DNA of 64,000 bases from Xylocopa sonorina. Its lineage: Eukaryota > Arthropoda > Insecta > Hymenoptera > Apidae. The notes below the pieces were generated by a model, which ran no database searches, had not been told where the DNA came from, and was given only the letters and a program-made list of their open reading frames with translations. Numbering within the stretch: position 1 is the first letter of the stretch; each line of letters starts with the position of its first letter. A program made the translations under genes and the position numbers. The stretch lies in assembly GCF_050948175.1 (NCBI RefSeq), contig NW_027490488.1, positions 62,001-126,000 of the forward strand, written 5' to 3'. This document shows positions 1 to 8,930 of this stretch, piece by piece.

Positions 1-827
1 CTTATCATGAATCATAGAAATGAGATGCGATATCGCATTTAAGAAGCATTAGAACACTGTTGCTTCGATAGGTAGACATCTGCCAACGCTACTTCCTAGC
101 AAGCATTTTCAGCATTTACATTCTTTTGAAGTGAATTGGAAGTACACATTACACTCCACAATGAATATTATATCTTAACATGAAACATAGAATTGAGATG
201 CGATATCGCGTTTTAAGAAGTATTAGAACTCTATTGCTTCGATACGTAGACATCTGCAAACGCTATTTCCTAGAAAAGAAGTATGGCATTTACATTCATT
301 TGAAGTGAATACGAGGTATACATGACACTTCGCAATGTATATTATATCTTATCATGAAACATAGAAGGGAGATGCGATATCGCGTTTTAAGAAACATTAG
401 AACTTTATTGCTACGATACGTAGATATGTGGAAACGCTATTTGCTAGCAAGGAAGTGTCGCATATACATTCATTTGAAGGGTATGCGAGGTATACATGAC
501 ACTTCGTAATGGATATAATATCTTATCATGAAACATAGAAGCGAGATGCGATATCCCGTTTTAAGAAGCATTAGTACTCTATTGCTTCGATACGTAGACA
601 TCTGCAAACGCTATTTCCTAGCAAGGAAGTGTCGCATGTACATTCTTTTGAAGTGAATACGAGGTATACGTGACACTTTGCAATGAGTAGTGTATCTTAT
701 GACGAAACACAGAAATGAGATGAGATATCGCGTTTTAAGAAGCATTAGAAATCTATTGCTACGATACGGAGACATCTGCAAACGCTATTTCCTAGCAAGG
801 AAGTGTCGCATTTACATTTTTTTGAAG
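1..827 (+). repeat. 174-bp satellite block, F orientation (F1)
   Basis: About 4.7 tandem monomers of the window's dominant satellite. Each monomer carries the recognisable landmarks GATGCGATATCGCG, TACGTAGACATCTG, TTCCTAGCAAGGAAGTG and GAGGTATACATGACAC in that order. Spacing between successive landmarks is about 174 bp. The block stops inside a monomer, at TTTGAAG, where the minus-strand solo LTR begins. No gene is supported here; the short ORF starting at 690 is satellite sequence running into the LTR. Confidence 0.95.
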
Positions 828-960
828 TGTCATGTCCTGAAGTCGCGAAAGCGCTCGTCACGTGGACACTTTTCGTAGCCGTTCCCGAAATCGACGCGAA
901 TTGCGCGGAGCTGGGTTCGTCTGCGGACAAGACTCGATTTACCGGGTACAAAGACGTGCA

Positions 961-966
961 ACTTAC
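961..966 (-). promoter_or_regulatory. GTAAGT splice-donor-like site in LTR1
   Basis: On the minus strand the context is CATCGAAAGGTAAGTTGCAC, a near-ideal donor. The same context sits at the same LTR position in the intact element (7389) and in LTR2 (22717), and in weaker form (GTAGGG) in the third LTR (46073). Conservation of position suggests use in a spliced leader, but no acceptor is proven. Confidence 0.4.
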
Positions 967-1081
967 CTTTCGATGCTCTTGATTCATTGACTTCTTTCTC
1001 GGTCCAGGTAGCGTAGGCGCCGAGGATCGGTGACCCGGATAACGGTGGCGTACGGCTGGAACGGCGGAATGGAGACTGGAA

Positions 1082-1300
1082 TCAGGCGCCAGGTAGGCAG
1101 TTCCCGGCTAACCGGTATTGAAGCTGGAATCGGGCTCGTACGGGACGTACGGCGGCGAAGACTTCCTTGGTAGGATACGGAAGAGCTCTGCGACGGTCCG
1201 GATATTTGGGTGCACCACCCACGTATTCACGCGCAAGCCGACGGATGAATTCCTTCCTCCCCGCGCGTCGAGTACGCTTTACCCGAGAATCGAAGCTCAT
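1082..1300 (-). CDS. Short LTR-encoded ORF of LTR1 (72 codons)
   Basis: This is the LTR1 version of the short ORF near the 3' end of each gypsy-type LTR here. The product begins MSFDSRVKRTRRAGRK and continues with EFIRRLAREYVGG. The intact element has KRTRRAGRKEYIRHLIREY at the same distance from its ATG, and many codon differences between the two are silent (for example cga/agg, aaa/aag, att/atc). The N-terminal ~50 residues are conserved and strongly basic; the rest diverges. A GTAAGT donor-like site follows about 115 bp downstream of the stop on this strand (961-966). The function is unknown. It could be a small accessory or nucleic-acid-binding protein, or a leader ORF controlling gag translation. 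Confidence 0.45.
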   Translation of the reverse strand: MSFDSRVKRTRRAGRKEFIRRLAREYVGGAPKYPDRRRALPYPTKEVFAAVRPVRARFQLQYRLAGNCLPGA

Positions 1301-1852
1301 CGAAAGTCCTTGCACATCGGTAAAGCACGGCACGGCAAAGCGCTGGTTCGCTCTAGCTTACCGGATCCGCCTAGGCGCAATATACCCTGACACAACAGAA
1401 ATAAAGTAAGAGCGGCTAAGCGTTGGTTCGCTCTAACCGTCCAGCCATAAAACCGTTGAGGATGATTTAATAGAAATAGTAACTAATCGCGAGCGTACCC
1501 GTGGAATGGAATGTAAAAGGAATTTGTAATTGAAACAGAATAAACTCTTTGACTTGTTATAAACTAAGATATATTCTTACTTGAATACCCTAATACACTA
1601 AATCCAAGTTACTACGTAATGTATAATAAGAGAAATGGAAGTTGAATAAAATAAAGACTCCACTATGGGAGATGCGAATGAGTTCGGTGCATTGAGCTGC
1701 GAGCTCGTATGCCTGAGAGCCAATTGCTCTGTTCGGATCGAAGAATGATACTGATGTCGGATCGGCGCGTCCGCGACCTCCTCGGGTCGCGCGGCGCGCG
1801 AGTCGCTGGGCCCCAGAGTGAGGACGGCGCGTGGGCGGAGAGCGGGGAGAAT

Positions 1853-1883
1853 GCTCGTGGTGGGGGTCGCCCGCGTTACGCGG
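1853..1883 (-). promoter_or_regulatory. LTR hairpin followed by CCCCACCACGAGC box (LTR1)
   Basis: On the minus strand CCGCG-TAA-CGCGG (1871-1883) forms a perfect 5-bp stem. It is followed 5 nt later by CCCCACCACGAGC (1853-1865). The same arrangement occurs in the other two LTR families. Confidence 0.45.
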
Positions 1884-2024
1884 TGAGACACGCGCGTGGG
1901 CCGCAAGCTCGAGCGTGAGCGCGTCTTAATATATATCGCATTTATAAATACATATTTACAGATCTTTGCTTATTTCGATGCGACTGTGGTTTATGTATGT
2001 ACATGAATGTGTAGTGTGCTTATC

Positions 2025-2294
2025 CTAATATCGTCGGTACGAGAATAGCGTGTACGGATACGTGATTGCAGGAGAATCCAGTTCGTAGGCGTCGTAGCTC
2101 TCCTCATCCTCGTAGCGTGGGGTGGAATCCTCCCTCGCGAATGTGTGGCGTCGCCTCCCCGTTCCGTGGCGGCGAGTATGCGGGTTGCCAGCGTGTAGGG
2201 GATCCGGATGCTGGAGGAGATGCGGATGCTGATCTGTGGCCGTCGAGGGTGGCGGGCGGCGTCTGAGGGTGGGAGGCGGTACGCCTGACGTCAC
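2025..2294 (-). pseudogene. Pol C-terminal tail codons retained in solo LTR1
   Basis: In the intact element the pol ORF runs about 140 bp into the 3' LTR before stopping. The matching part of LTR1 is still open on the minus strand. It ends LDSPAITYPYTLFSYRRY where the intact element reads LDSPAITHPYSLFAYMRS. With the rest of pol lost this is only a fragment, but keeping both frame and ending suggests the tail was under selection in both families before LTR1 became solitary. Confidence 0.5.
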
Positions 2295-2295
2295 G

Positions 2296-5200
2296 AAAGG
2301 CGACAGTTCCTTGCTAGGCGTTTGCAGATATCTACGTTTCGAAGCAATAGAGTTCTAATGCTTCTTAAAACGGGATATCGCATCCCATTTCTATGTTTCA
2401 TGATAAGATATAGTATTCAATGCGAAGTGTCATGTATACCACGAAACCACTTCAAATGAATGTAACTGCGACACTTACTTGCTAGGAAATAGCGTTTGCA
2501 GATGTCTACGTATTGCAGCAATAGAGTCCTAATGCTTCTTCAAACGAGATGTCGCATTTCATTTCTATGTTTCGTGATAAGATATAATATTCATTGCGAA
2601 GTGTCATGTATCCCTCGTATTCATTTCAAAAGAATGTAAATGGGACTCTTTCTTGCTAGGAAATAGCGTTTGCAGATGTCTACGTGTCGTAGCAATAGAG
2701 TTCTAATGCTTCTTAAGACGAGTTGTCGCACCCCATATCTACGTTTCATGATAAGATACAATATTCATTGCGAAGCGTCATGTATACCTCGTATTCACTT
2801 CAAAAGAATGTAAGTGCGACACTTCCATGCTAGGAAATAGCGTTTGCAGATGTCTCCGCATCGAGGCCATAGAGTTCTAATGCTTCTTAAAACGCGATAT
2901 CGCACCTGACTTCTTTGTTTCATGATAAGATATAATATTCATTGCGAAGTGTCATGTATAACTCGTATTCACATCAGAAGAATGTAAATGCGACTATTCC
3001 TTGCTAGAAAATAGCGTTCTCAGATGCCTACGTATCGTAGCAATAGAGTTGTAGTGCTTCTCGAAACGCGATATCGCATCTCATTGCTATGCTTCATGAT
3101 AAGACATAATTTTCATTGCGAAGTGTCATGTATACCTCGTATTCACTCCAAACGAATGTAAATGCGACACTTCCTTGCTAGGAAATAGCGTATTCAGATG
3201 TCTACGTATCGTAGCAATAGAGTTCTAATGCTACTTAAATCGCGATATTGCACCTCATTTCTATGTTTCGTGATAAGATAATATATTCATTGCGAAGTGT
3301 CATGTTCACCTCGAATTCACTTCGAAAGAATGTAAATACGACACTTCCATGTTAGGAAATAGCGTCTGCAGATGCCTACGCGTCGAGGCAATAGTGTTCT
3401 AATGCTTCTTAAAACGCGATATCGCATCTCACTTCTATGCTTCATGATAAGATACAATATTCATTGCGAAGTGTCATGTATAACTCGTATTCACTTCAAA
3501 AGAAGGTAAATGCGACTATTCCTTGCAAGGAAATAGCGTTTGCAGATGCCTACGTATCGTAGCAATAGGGTTGTAGTGCTTCTCAAATCGCGATATCGCA
3601 TCTCATTTCTATGCTTCATGATAAGATATAACATTCATTGCGAAGTGTCATGTATACCTCGACTACACTTCAAAAGAATGTAAATGCCACACCTTTTGCT
3701 AGGAAATGCGTTTCCATATGTCTACGTATCGAAACAATAGTGCTCTAATTCTTCTTAAAACCGCGATATCGCATCTCGATTTTATATTCCACGATATGAT
3801 ACGATATTAATACAAGATATAATACAAGATATAATATTCGTTGCGAAGTGATATGTACTCCTCGTCTACACTTCCAATGAATGTAAATACGACACTTCCT
3901 TGCTAGGAAATAGGGATTGCAGATGTCTAAGTATCGAAGCAATAGCGTTCTAATGCTTCTTAAAACGAGACATCGCATCTCGTTTATATGTTTCACGATA
4001 AGATATAATATTCATTGCGAAGAGTCATGTATACCTCGTATGCACTTCAGAAGAATGTAAATGCGACACTTCCTTGCTAGGAAGTAGCGTTTGGTGATAT
4101 CCACGTATCGAAGCAGTAGAGTTCTAATGCTTCTTAAAACGAGATATCGCATCTCATTCCTATGCTTCATGATAAGATATAATATTCATTGCGGAGTGGC
4201 ACGTATACCTCGTCCACACTTGCAATGAATGTAAATGCGGCACTACCTTGCTAGGAATTACCGCTTGCAGATGTTTACGTATCGAAGCAATAGAGTTCTA
4301 ATGCTTCTTAAAACGAGATATCGCATCTCACTCCTATGCTTCATGATAACATATAATATTCATTGCGGAGTGGCATGTATACCTCGTCTACACTTGCAAT
4401 GAATATAAATGCGACACTTCCATGCTAGGAATTAGCGCTTGCAGATGTTTACGTATCGAAGCAATAGAGTTCTAATTCTTCTTAAAACGGGATATTGCTT
4501 CTCATTTCTATGTTTCATGATAAGATATAATATTCATTGTGCAGTGTTACGTATACCTCGTATTTGCTACAAAGGAATGTAAATGCGACACTTCCTTGCT
4601 AGGATATAGCGTTTGCAGATATCTACGTATCGAAGCAATAGAGTTCTAATGCTTCTTATATCGCGATATCGCATCTCATTTCTTTGTTTCATGATAAGAT
4701 ATAACATTCATTGCGAAGTGTCATGTATACCTCGGATACACTACAAATGAATGTAAATGCGACACTTCCTTGATAGGAAATAGCGTTTGCAGATGTCAAA
4801 GTATCGAAGCAATAGATTTCTAATGCTTCTTAAAACGCGATATCGCAACACATTCCTATGTCTCATGATAAGATATAATATTCATTGCGAAGTGTTGTGT
4901 ATTCCTCGACTACACTTCAAATGAATGTAAATGCGACACTTGCTTGCTAGGAAGTAGCATTTGCAGATATCTACGTATTGAAGCAATAGAATTCTAATGC
5001 TTCTTAAAACGAGATATCATATCTCATTTCTATGTTTCATGGTAAGATATGATATTCATTGGGAATTGTTATGTATACCTCGGATACACTTCAAATGAAT
5101 GTAAATGCGACACTTCCTTGATAGGAAATAGCGTTTGCAGATGTCTAAGTATCGAAGCAATAAAGTTCTAATGCTTCTTAAAACGAGATATCGCATCTCA

Positions 5201-6169
5201 TTCCTGTGCTTCATGATAAGATATAATATTCATTGCGGAGTGGCATGTATACCTCGCCTACACTTGCAATGAATGTAAATGGGACTCTTCCTTGCTAGGA
5301 AATAGCGCTTGCAGATGTTTACGTATCGAAGCAATAGAGTTCTAGTGTTTCTTAAAGCGAGATATCGCATCTCATTTATATGTTTCATGATAAGATATAA
5401 TATTCATTGCGAAGTGCTATGTATACCTCATATTCACTTCAAAAGAACGTAAATGCGACACATCCATGCTAGGAAATAGCGTTTGCAGATATCTACGTAT
5501 CGAAGCAATAGAGTTCTAATGCTTCTTATATCGCGATATCGCATCTCATTTCTATGTTTCATGATAAGATATAATATTCATTGTGCAGTGTTACGTAATT
5601 CTCGTATTCGCTACAAAGGAATGAAAATGCGACACATACTTGCTAGGAAGTAGTGCTTGCAGATGTTTACGTATCGAAGCAGTAGCGTCCTAATGCTTCT
5701 TAAAACGAGATATTGCATCTCTTTTCCATGTTTCACGACAAGATATAACATTCGTTGCGAAGTGCTATGTACTCCTCGTCTACACTTCCAATGAATGTAA
5801 ATGCAACACTTCCTTGCTAGGAAATAGCGCTGGCAGATGTTTACGTATCGAAGCAATAGAGTTCTAATGCTTCTTATATCGCAATATCGCATCTCATTCC
5901 TACGTTTCATGATAAGATATAATATTCATTGTGGAGTGTTATGTTTCCCTCGTATTCACATCAAATGAATGTAAATGCGACAATTCCTTGCTAGGAAATA
6001 GCGTTTGCAGGTGTCTACGTATCGAAGCAGTAGAGTTCTAATGCTTCTTAAAACAGGAGATTGCATCTCTTTTCTATGTCTCATGACGAGATATAATATT
6101 CGTTGCGAACTGCTATGTACTCTTCGTCTACACAATCAATGAATGTAAATGCAACACTTCCTTGCTAGG
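2296..6169 (-). repeat. 174-bp satellite block, R orientation (R1, left part)
   Basis: About 22 monomers in the orientation opposite to 1-827, with landmarks reading CGCGATATCGCATCTCA, CATGATAAGATATAATATTC, CTTCCTTGCTAGGAAATAGCG. Monomers differ from each other at many sites. The block ends inside a monomer at the duplicated CTAGG where the gypsy element is inserted, and resumes at 14791. The ORFs at 3745-3996 and 5611-5910 are satellite reading frames, not genes. Confidence 0.95.
6165..6169. repeat. Target-site duplication CTAGG, left copy
   Basis: CTAGG immediately precedes the 5' LTR and recurs directly after the 3' LTR at 14791-14795. Removing the element plus one copy restores the normal satellite context CTTGCTAGGAAATAGCG. 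Five-base duplications are usual for Ty3/gypsy integrases. Confidence 0.93.
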
Positions 6170-6380
6170 TGTAACGTCAGGCGTACCACCTTCCACCCCC
6201 AGGAGGCCGTCTCCACCCACGTCATCTCCAGAGGAGCAATACGACAACTACTTCCTGGACTCACCCGCAATTACGCACCCATATTCCCTGTTCGCGTACA
6301 TGCGGTCTTAGGTATAAGCACACGACACGTTCATGTACATACACACACCACAAACACATAGAATTAAGGAAATGTACATA

Positions 6381-6387
6381 ATATAAG
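6381..6387 (+). promoter_or_regulatory. TATA-like element of the 5' LTR
   Basis: ATATAAG lies in the AT-rich stretch just upstream of the GC-rich block. LTR1 has an aligned AT stretch before the shared sequence ATTAAGAC, and the third LTR has TATATAAG at 45065. Initiation roughly 30 bp downstream would put the hairpin, the direct repeats and the short ORF in the transcript leader. The start site itself is inferred. Confidence 0.4.
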
Positions 6388-6443
6388 TGCGCTAGAATTA
6401 AGACACGTTCACGCTCGAGCGCGCGGCCGACGCGCGCGGCTCA

Positions 6444-6473
6444 CCGCGTAACGCGGTCGTCCCCACCACGAGC
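6444..6473 (+). promoter_or_regulatory. LTR hairpin plus CCCCACCACGAGC box
   Basis: CCGCG (6444-6448), loop TAA, CGCGG (6452-6456) is a perfect stem. Four bases later comes CCCCACCACGAGC (6461-6473). LTR1 keeps the same stem and box. The third LTR has a different stem sequence (AGCGGC/GCCGCT) at the same place before the same box. It could act in transcription, RNA dimerisation or packaging; nothing in the sequence decides between these. Confidence 0.5.
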
Positions 6474-6902
6474 GGCCTCCCCGCTCTTCCGCCACGCGCC
6501 GTCCCCACTCCGGGGCCCAGCGACTCGCGCGCCTCGCGACCCGAGGAGGTCGCGGACGCGCTGATCCGAAGTCAGTTCCTATCTCGCCTCCGAATCGAGC
6601 ACTTGGCTCCCAAGCAACGAGCTCTCAGCTCTAATGCTTCTCTTTTTATCGCATCTCCCTTAGCGGAGTCCTTAACGTAAACTTAGTTCTATTTCAATCT
6701 CTTATTGTAACCTTATTCAATATCTTAGAATTAGTCGAAGTGTATTAGGGTAGTGAAATTATAGAATATACATTAGCTTTTACCAGATCCAACGCCTCTT
6801 TATTCAATATTCAATCATAATTCCTAATTCTAATTCGCTGGTACGCTCGCGAATATCTTACTAGTTCCGAATTCGTCTGCGATAGTCTTGAAGCTGGACG
6901 GT

Positions 6903-7004
6903 TAGAGCGAACCAACGCTTAGCTGCTCTTACTTCACTGCTACCGTAACCGAGTATCTTGCGCCCACGCGGATCCCTGCAAGCTAGAGCGAACCAACGCT
7001 TAGC
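6903..7004 (+). repeat. Pair of 21-bp direct repeats in the LTR
   Basis: Identical 21-bp copies at 6903-6923 and 6984-7004 (core GAGCGAACCAACGCTTAGC), 81 bp apart. LTR1 keeps one full copy (1415-1435) and one diverged copy (about 1339-1355). They are repeated in the 3' LTR at 14168 and 14249. A paired protein-binding site is a reasonable guess. Confidence 0.5.
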
Positions 7005-7038
7005 CGAGCAGTACCCTGTCAAAGCGCAAATACTCTCG

Positions 7039-7368
7039 ATGAACTCCGAGCCTCCGAGAAAGCGTACACGACGCGCGGGACGAAAAGAATATATTCGACA
7101 TCTTATTCGCGAATACGTGGGAGGTACACCCGAGTACCCGTATCCGGATCACCATCGAGCAGCTTCCGTTCCCGTCAAGGAGGTTTTCGCCGCCGTACGT
7201 CCCGTACGAGCCCAGGACCGTCCAATTTCAGCGACGATACGCACCAGCCAGGATCAACCTGCGTGGCGCCTTGTTCCAATAACCGTTCCGCCGTTCCAGC
7301 CGTACGCCGCTGCGATCCCGGTCTCCGACCCACGACGTCCACGATACCTGGAACGGGAAAGCAAATAG
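7039..7368 (+). CDS. Short LTR-encoded ORF, 5' LTR copy (109 aa)
   Basis: The product begins MNSEPPRKRTRRAGRKEY, continues IRHLIREYVGG, and ends in a Pro/Arg-rich tail that finishes LERESK. The ATG at 7039 is chosen because the first ~30 residues align from residue 1 with short ORFs in LTR1 (1300 downwards) and the third LTR (45710 onwards), and the homologous ATGs fall at the same codon position in all three. The N-terminus has 10 Arg/Lys among residues 7-19, suggesting nucleic-acid binding or nuclear entry, though this is inference. It lies downstream of the putative TATA box and upstream of the PBS and gag, so it would be the first substantial ORF of a genomic transcript. I do not recognise it as any named retroelement protein. 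Confidence 0.5.
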   Translation: MNSEPPRKRTRRAGRKEYIRHLIREYVGGTPEYPYPDHHRAASVPVKEVFAAVRPVRAQDRPISATIRTSQDQPAWRLVPITVPPFQPYAAAIPVSDPRRPRYLERESK

Positions 7369-7388
7369 AAATTCTATGCATCGAAAAG

Positions 7389-7394
7389 GTAAGT
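7389..7394 (+). promoter_or_regulatory. Conserved splice-donor-like GTAAGT near the LTR 3' end
   Basis: The context is CATCGAAAAGGTAAGTGCTG, 21 bp after the short ORF's stop. LTR1 and LTR2 have CATCGAAAGGTAAGTTGCAC at the aligned place. If used with an acceptor before gag (for example a CAG/AAG near 7580), it would remove the PBS region from a spliced mRNA. No acceptor can be assigned with confidence. Confidence 0.4.
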
Positions 7395-7529
7395 GCTGCA
7401 TGTTTTATTCGGTAAATCGCGTCCTAACCGCCAACGAACCCAGCTCCGCGCAATTCGCGTTGATTTCGGGAACCGGCTTAGACTCGTTTAACGTATCGAG
7501 TGCATCGGCACTCCGGGACGTGACATTTT

Positions 7530-7547
7530 TGGTGACAGCGGTGGGAT
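7530..7547 (+). promoter_or_regulatory. Primer binding site, probably tRNA-Leu type
   Basis: TGGTGACAGCGGTGGGAT begins 4 nt after the LTR's terminal CA, where minus-strand strong-stop DNA is primed. The complement resembles the 3' end of a leucine tRNA (CACCGCTG followed by CACCA), apparently with one difference from the version I know. The position and the TGG start are firm; the tRNA identity is not. Confidence 0.75.
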
Positions 7548-7598
7548 AGCCACGCGTTTTCTTCCGGAAATTCTGCCGTAAGGGATCGCGAAAAAGCC

Positions 7599-8930
7599 AT
7601 GGCAACCAGGACGCCACCGACAAAGACACGCCAACAGGCACAAAAAGCAGCCGCGATGCAAGAAGCCGACCGCGACAAACGCATAAACAGAACGCTCGAT
7701 TTTCAAGATACCGCTAGCGATCAAATTCCGGACAACGCGCGACCGAGCGGTTCCGCGAAAGCAAGTGATAACGCGGATCCCAATACCGTTGCGCTATTAC
7801 AACAAATTGAAATTCTACGCCGCGAAATAGAGACGATTCGCCGAACGCCAGACTTAACACGCGAAAACACGGTGCCGCTAGATTTTCCGCACTTAGATCC
7901 GACTCCGACACAAAGCTCAGGTACTTTTCCTTACGCGCACTATTCACAGCACGACGAGCTTTCCCTTAAACAGGCACTCGAAGCCATACCTGCATTCGAC
8001 GGGCAGAATATCCCGGTTTTGCAATTCACTCGGGCATGCAAAAGAGCTTACGAGTTAATCCCTAACGGCTGCGAACGCACTTTTACACGTTTGCTTAAAG
8101 GCAAACTCAAAGGACGCGCTTATGCCGCTTTAGAGGACGAACCATGTACAACGATCCTTCAATTAACCGACATCCTTCGTAGTTCGTTCGCGCCCGTTAA
8201 ATCCGCCGAACATTATAAGGGCGAACTCACAAATATATATATGCGCGCCGGTGAACATATTCTCGACTACATTGGCCGCGTTAAAGACCTACGAAACGCC
8301 ATAATAGATTGCGACCGCCTCACTCAGCGAGACCCTCAAGAGTCTCTTGAAGCGGTAAACAAACTAACATCGCAGTGTTTCAGAGACGGGCTTATCCCCG
8401 AAATTAGGATGCAAATGCCAACAGACTCGTTCCATACGTTACAACAAATTTTCACCCGAGCACGGGAATTATTTCAAATATACGAACGCGACTGTAATCG
8501 GTTAGGGAAAACACGGTCACGAGCAGATTCACGCGAAAAACGTACGGAAATAGTTTGTAACAAATGCAACAATTATGGCCATTACGCGACTGAATGCCGC
8601 TTTAAAGCGAATCCGCCGTACCTTTCGCAAGAACGTCGGGACGCTTACCTGCGACCCAGGGACGCGCCCCCTCCCGCACAGCGCGCCGCGTTCGAACAGC
8701 CGCGGCAAATTTTTTCCAGAGACGCTAGTAAATTCTGCAGATACTGCAAAAGCCCTGGGCACGATATCGACGAGTGCCGGAAGCGGCAGTATAATAATAA
8801 TTTAGCTAGAAACTCGGGAAACGACCACGGCCTCCGCACCAGCCGCGAGACAGGTCGCGAGGCCGCACCAAGAGTCCGCCCTCTCGCAGCAAACGATACG
8901 AACGCCGATTCAACCGAGATGCCGCAGTAA
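7599..8930 (+). CDS. gag: Gag polyprotein with two CCHC zinc knuckles
   Basis: This 443-aa structural protein would form the particle and bind genomic RNA. The ATG at 7599 sits in a good context (AAGCCATGG). Residues about 60-80 contain a short helix-forming stretch (QQIEILRREIETIRR). Residues about 140-300 fit the retrotransposon Gag capsid-type region, including LKGRAYAALED and the FHTLQQIFTRARELFQIYERD helix (approximate). Two nucleocapsid knuckles of the form C-X2-C-X4-H-X4-C follow: CNKCNNYGHYATEC from residue 320 and CRYCKSPGHDIDEC from residue 380. The stop TAA is at 8928-8930. Its last 40 codons overlap the pol frame, and a slippery heptamer at 8816 would give a Gag-Pol fusion. The reading frame is intact. 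Confidence 0.93.
   Translation: MATRTPPTKTRQQAQKAAAMQEADRDKRINRTLDFQDTASDQIPDNARPSGSAKASDNADPNTVALLQQIEILRREIETIRRTPDLTRENTVPLDFPHLDPTPTQSSGTFPYAHYSQHDELSLKQALEAIPAFDGQNIPVLQFTRACKRAYELIPNGCERTFTRLLKGKLKGRAYAALEDEPCTTILQLTDILRSSFAPVKSAEHYKGELTNIYMRAGEHILDYIGRVKDLRNAIIDCDRLTQRDPQESLEAVNKLTSQCFRDGLIPEIRMQMPTDSFHTLQQIFTRARELFQIYERDCNRLGKTRSRADSREKRTEIVCNKCNNYGHYATECRFKANPPYLSQERRDAYLRPRDAPPPAQRAAFEQPRQIFSRDASKFCRYCKSPGHDIDECRKRQYNNNLARNSGNDHGLRTSRETGREAAPRVRPLAANDTNADSTEMPQ
8816..8865 (+). promoter_or_regulatory. Candidate -1 ribosomal frameshift signal (gag to pol)
   Basis: In the gag frame the bases read tcG GGA AAC, so GGGAAAC at 8816-8822 is a canonical X XXY YYZ heptamer. It lies 7 nt after the last upstream stop of the pol frame (TAG 8807-8809). 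Five bases downstream, CGGCCTC (8828-8834) pairs perfectly with GAGGCCG (8859-8865). A smaller hairpin, GCGA (8845-8848) with TCGC (8855-8858), can form inside. The pol frame is -1 relative to gag, as this signal requires. Confidence 0.8.

Larger units (their letters stand above)
828..2295 (-). mobile_element. Solo LTR of a Ty3/gypsy family (LTR1), minus strand
   Basis: The reverse complement matches the full element's LTR along its length. It starts near TGACGTCAGGCGTACC, keeps the pol-tail codons, the TATA-like AT stretch, the hairpin plus CCCCACCACGAGC box, the paired GCGAACCA-type repeats and the short ORF, and ends GGACATGACA. It is clearly diverged from the intact element, so it is a sister family. 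It is 1468 bp against 1356 bp. The first base of the terminal TG appears mutated (CG). I see no target duplication: the flanks are TGAAG and AAAGG. The satellite is F on its left and R on its right, so this is not a simple insertion scar. Confidence 0.85.
6170..7525 (+). repeat. 5' LTR (1356 bp)
   Basis: It begins TGTAACGTCAGG and ends GGGACGTGACA. It matches 13435-14790 at a constant offset of 7265. Internal parts in order: codons equal to the pol C-terminus (to 6311), TATA-like ATATAAG (6381), a very CpG-rich stretch with a hairpin and CCCCACCACGAGC box (6444-6473), an AT-rich middle, two identical 21-bp direct repeats (6903, 6984), the short ORF (7039-7368) and a GTAAGT donor (7389). Confidence 0.95.

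Noticed and set aside
828..2295. Target-site duplication around LTR1, LTR2 and LTR3
   Set aside because: Flanking 4-5 bases do not match for LTR1 and LTR2. At LTR3 a shared CCTC is not placed correctly relative to a TG start.
3745..3996. Short ORFs throughout the satellite blocks (for example 3745-3996, 5611-5910, 43359-43661)
   Set aside because: They are the same satellite reading frame over and over, with no start context, promoter or independent conservation.
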